From positions 1 through 6,678 of the forward strand of contig JAAYZP010000038.1 in assembly GCA_012514785.1 (NCBI GenBank): a stretch of 6,678 nucleotides of DNA. The letters are read 5' to 3'. This document shows positions 5,163 through 6,678 of this stretch, piece after piece. Below the pieces are notes generated by a model that was given only the letters and a program-made list of their open reading frames with translations, did no database searches and had not been told where the DNA came from. This DNA is from Propionibacterium sp. GTDB taxonomy: Bacteria; Actinomycetota; Actinomycetes; Propionibacteriales; Propionibacteriaceae. A program made the translations under genes and the position numbers. Numbering within the stretch: position 1 is the stretch's first letter; the number at the start of each line of letters is the position of its first letter.

Positions 5163-6074
5163 ATGCGTTTCGTGGTCCTCGGTGAGGCTCTGATTGATCT
5201 GATAGCTGGCAGCGAGTCGTCCTCGGCGGTGAGCCATTGGACCGCCCACTCGGGCGGCAGCCCGTTGAACACGGCCACCGCCCTGGGCCGGCTCGGCAAG
5301 GACGTGCGCTTCCTCGGACGGCTGAGCGACGACGCGTTCGGCCGTCAGCTGTCCGAACACCTCCGCCAGCACGACGTGGACCTCGACATCGCGGTCCGCA
5401 CCACCGACCCGACGACGCTGGCCGTCGTCTCACTCGTCGACGGCAAGGCCACCTACGCCTTCCACACCCACGGCACCACCAACTGCAACTGGCGCCCGGG
5501 CGAATTCCCGGAACTCACCGCCAACACCTGGCTCCACTTCGGATCCTTCAGCGCCGTGATCGAGCCGTCGTACGGGCCCGTGCGCGACTTCCTCGCCTCG
5601 ACGCCCGCCCGCAAGAGCTTCGACGTCAACGTGCGGCCGAGCATCATCCCCGACCGCGCCGAGTACCGCACCAAGATCGACGACCTGCTGCAGATCGTGG
5701 GCGCGGTCCGGGGCATCGGGAAGGGCTCCGACGAGGACCTCGAGTGGCTCACCGACGACGGCTCGGACCCGCTGGAGACCGCCGCATCCTGGGTGCGCCG
5801 CTACGGGCTCGGCATGTTCCTGATCACGCTGGGCCCCGACGGCGCGGTGGCGATCGGCCCCGACGGGGAGCTGGCGCGCGCGCCGGGCCGCAGCGTCGAC
5901 GTAGTGGACACCGTCGGCGCCGGGGACACCTTCATGGCCGGCTTCCTCTCCGACTTCGACGGCCACAACGTCGCCGCCTCGCTCGAACGGGGCGTGGCGG
6001 CGTCGGCGCTCGTGTGCACCAGGCAGGGCGCCCAGCCGCCCACCGCCGAGGAACTCGCGGCGATCCTCTCCTGA
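5163..6074 (+). CDS. PfkB-family carbohydrate kinase (fructokinase-like)
   Basis: This cytoplasmic enzyme of 303 residues transfers phosphate from ATP to a sugar hydroxyl. It has the usual length and architecture of ribokinase/PfkB proteins. The N-terminal substrate-binding signature is GGSPLNTATALGRLG (31-45), followed by FLGRLSDDAFG (50-60). DVNVRP (154-159) and KGSDEDLEWL (187-196) resemble fructokinases. ITLGPDGA (221-228) lies in the nucleotide-binding region. The C-terminal signature DTVGAGDTFMAGFL (249-262) contains the anion hole and catalytic base Asp255. Fructose is the likeliest substrate from these resemblances, but PfkB specificity is hard to read and no sugar transporter or regulator lies next to it. 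The start gives a canonical first strand (MRFVVLGEALIDL). It ends 46 bp before leuS. Confidence 0.9.
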   Translation: MRFVVLGEALIDLIAGSESSSAVSHWTAHSGGSPLNTATALGRLGKDVRFLGRLSDDAFGRQLSEHLRQHDVDLDIAVRTTDPTTLAVVSLVDGKATYAFHTHGTTNCNWRPGEFPELTANTWLHFGSFSAVIEPSYGPVRDFLASTPARKSFDVNVRPSIIPDRAEYRTKIDDLLQIVGAVRGIGKGSDEDLEWLTDDGSDPLETAASWVRRYGLGMFLITLGPDGAVAIGPDGELARAPGRSVDVVDTVGAGDTFMAGFLSDFDGHNVAASLERGVAASALVCTRQGAQPPTAEELAAILS

Positions 6075-6083
6075 CGGGCGCGG

Positions 6084-6089
6084 TATATT
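6084..6089 (+). promoter_or_regulatory. Putative -10 element of leuS
   Basis: TATATT is a near-perfect -10 and the most AT-rich hexamer in the 46-bp gap before leuS. Transcription would begin near 6096, giving a leader of about 25 nt. No good -35 match is found at 16-18 nt upstream, so activity may depend on another sigma factor or an activator. Confidence 0.6.
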
Positions 6090-6100
6090 GGCCCGGCAGT

Positions 6101-6124
6101 ATGCGTTGGAGGAGAAGACGTTGA
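6101..6124 (+). other. Possible 7-residue leader ORF overlapping the leuS start
   Basis: An ATG at 6101 opens a frame encoding MRWRRRR, with its TGA stop overlapping the leuS start in TTGA (6121-6124). Three consecutive codons are AGG, AGA and AGA, rare in high-GC actinobacteria. The same bases form the leuS Shine-Dalgarno, so the Arg codons may be a by-product of it. The ATG would lie about 5 nt from the predicted transcript 5' end and has no ribosome-binding site. Confidence 0.2.
6108..6114 (+). promoter_or_regulatory. Ribosome binding site that decides the leuS TTG start
   Basis: GGAGGAG ends 6 nt before the TTG at 6121. This strong tract, the in-frame conserved N-terminus and the absence of an in-frame ATG or GTG before the HIGH region support TTG as the initiation codon. 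Confidence 0.85.
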
Positions 6125-6678
6125 GTCGAGAGCAATACGATCGGGTAGCGGCACAGGAGAAGTGGGCAGCCTTCTGGGAGGCCGATCAGACCTACAGGCC
6201 GCTCGACGACGGGTCCCGCGAGCGCCGGTACGTGCTCGACATGTTCCCGTACCCATCCGGCGACCTCCACATGGGGCACGCCGAGGCCTACGCGATGGGC
6301 GACGTCGTCGCGCGCTTCCTGCGCCTCAAGGGCTACGACGTGCTCCACCCGATCGGCTGGGACTCCTTCGGCCTGCCGGCCGAGAACGCCGCGATCCGCA
6401 ACAATGCGCACCCTGCGGAGTGGACGTACGCCAACATCGAGACCCAGGTGCAGTCGTTCAAGCGCTACGGGCTCAGCCTGGACTGGTCGCGCCGCCTGCA
6501 CACCTCCGACCCCGAGTACTACCGCTGGACCCAGTGGCTCTTCCTGCGCTTCTACGAGCGTGGCCTCGCGTACCGCAAGAACTCCTTCGTCAACTGGTGC
6601 CCGAAGGACCAGACGGTGCTGGCCAACGAGCAGGTCATCGCCGGCGAGTGCGAGCGCTGCGGCACCGAGGTCACGAAG
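6121..6678 (+). CDS. leuS: Leucyl-tRNA synthetase, N-terminal part (3' end outside window)
   Basis: This class I aminoacyl-tRNA synthetase attaches leucine to tRNA-Leu in the cytoplasm. The first 186 codons are visible and the frame runs off the right edge. The N-terminal helix (QEKWAAFWEAD, 12-22) is followed by the catalytic Rossmann fold: FPYPSGDLHMGH (42-53), with HMGH (50-53) as the HIGH signature, then HPIGWDSFGLPAENAAI (76-92), a near-diagnostic LeuRS block. YGLSLDWSR (116-124) and TQWLFLRFYERGLAYR (137-152) follow. NWCPKDQTVLANEQV (158-172) leads to CERC (177-180), the start of the zinc-binding insertion, with Cys160, Cys177 and Cys180 as likely ligands. The CP1 editing domain and KMSKS loop lie beyond the window. 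The start is TTG, preceded by a strong Shine-Dalgarno and a TATATT -10, so it appears to be transcribed separately from the kinase gene. Confidence 0.97.
   Translation, partial: MSREQYDRVAAQEKWAAFWEADQTYRPLDDGSRERRYVLDMFPYPSGDLHMGHAEAYAMGDVVARFLRLKGYDVLHPIGWDSFGLPAENAAIRNNAHPAEWTYANIETQVQSFKRYGLSLDWSRRLHTSDPEYYRWTQWLFLRFYERGLAYRKNSFVNWCPKDQTVLANEQVIAGECERCGTEVTK

Noticed and set aside
1..6678. Mobile element, CRISPR array, toxin-antitoxin or phage-defence system
   Set aside because: No transposase, integrase, terminal repeats, spaced repeats or defence-type domain is visible on either strand, and composition is uniform.

Overview
The window looks like ordinary chromosome from a high-GC actinobacterium (Actinomycetota). 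The third codon position is almost always G or C. GTG and TTG serve as start codons next to ATG. Several genes start within about 7 nt of a TAnnnT -10 hexamer (leaderless transcription). The families are typical of the phylum: an L,D-transpeptidase lipoprotein, a DUF4192 protein, an actinobacterial-type LeuRS, and a protein usually catalogued as '3-methyladenine DNA glycosylase'. A member of the Propionibacteriales is my guess, but the sequence alone does not settle the genus. No rRNA, tRNA, CRISPR array, IS element or phage gene is visible, and base composition gives no sign of recent transfer.

Layout. Positions 3-518 hold the C-terminal four fifths of a NarL/LuxR-type response regulator, cut by the left edge. 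A 31-bp gap with an imperfect hairpin and a leaderless promoter leads to the putative glycosylase gene (550-1431). After a 40-bp gap containing a perfect 8-bp inverted repeat that runs into a strong Shine-Dalgarno comes a lipoprotein L,D-transpeptidase with two peptidoglycan-binding modules (1472-2596). Thirteen bp further on is a DMT-type multi-spanning membrane protein (2610-3539), probably co-transcribed. The next gene lies on the minus strand (4161 down to 3541) and ends tail to tail with the DMT gene, with one base between the stop codons. It encodes a single-pass membrane protein with a proline/glutamine-rich cytoplasmic tail. It diverges from a DUF4192 gene (4244-5149) across an 82-bp region holding a consensus DnaA box and two palindromes. 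A PfkB-family sugar kinase (5163-6074) follows with its own leaderless promoter. The last gene is the first 186 codons of leuS (from 6121), with a TATATT -10, a GGAGGAG Shine-Dalgarno and a TTG start.

How the genes relate. The L,D-transpeptidase, the DMT protein and the anchored minus-strand protein all belong to the cell envelope. The rest are housekeeping or unassigned: DNA repair (by annotation), sugar phosphorylation and translation. No multi-gene novel system is evident. The most interesting signals are small: the crowded divergent control region at 4162-4243, the inverted repeat beside the transpeptidase ribosome-binding site, the mini-ORF overlapping the leuS start, and the Cys/His pattern of the putative glycosylase.
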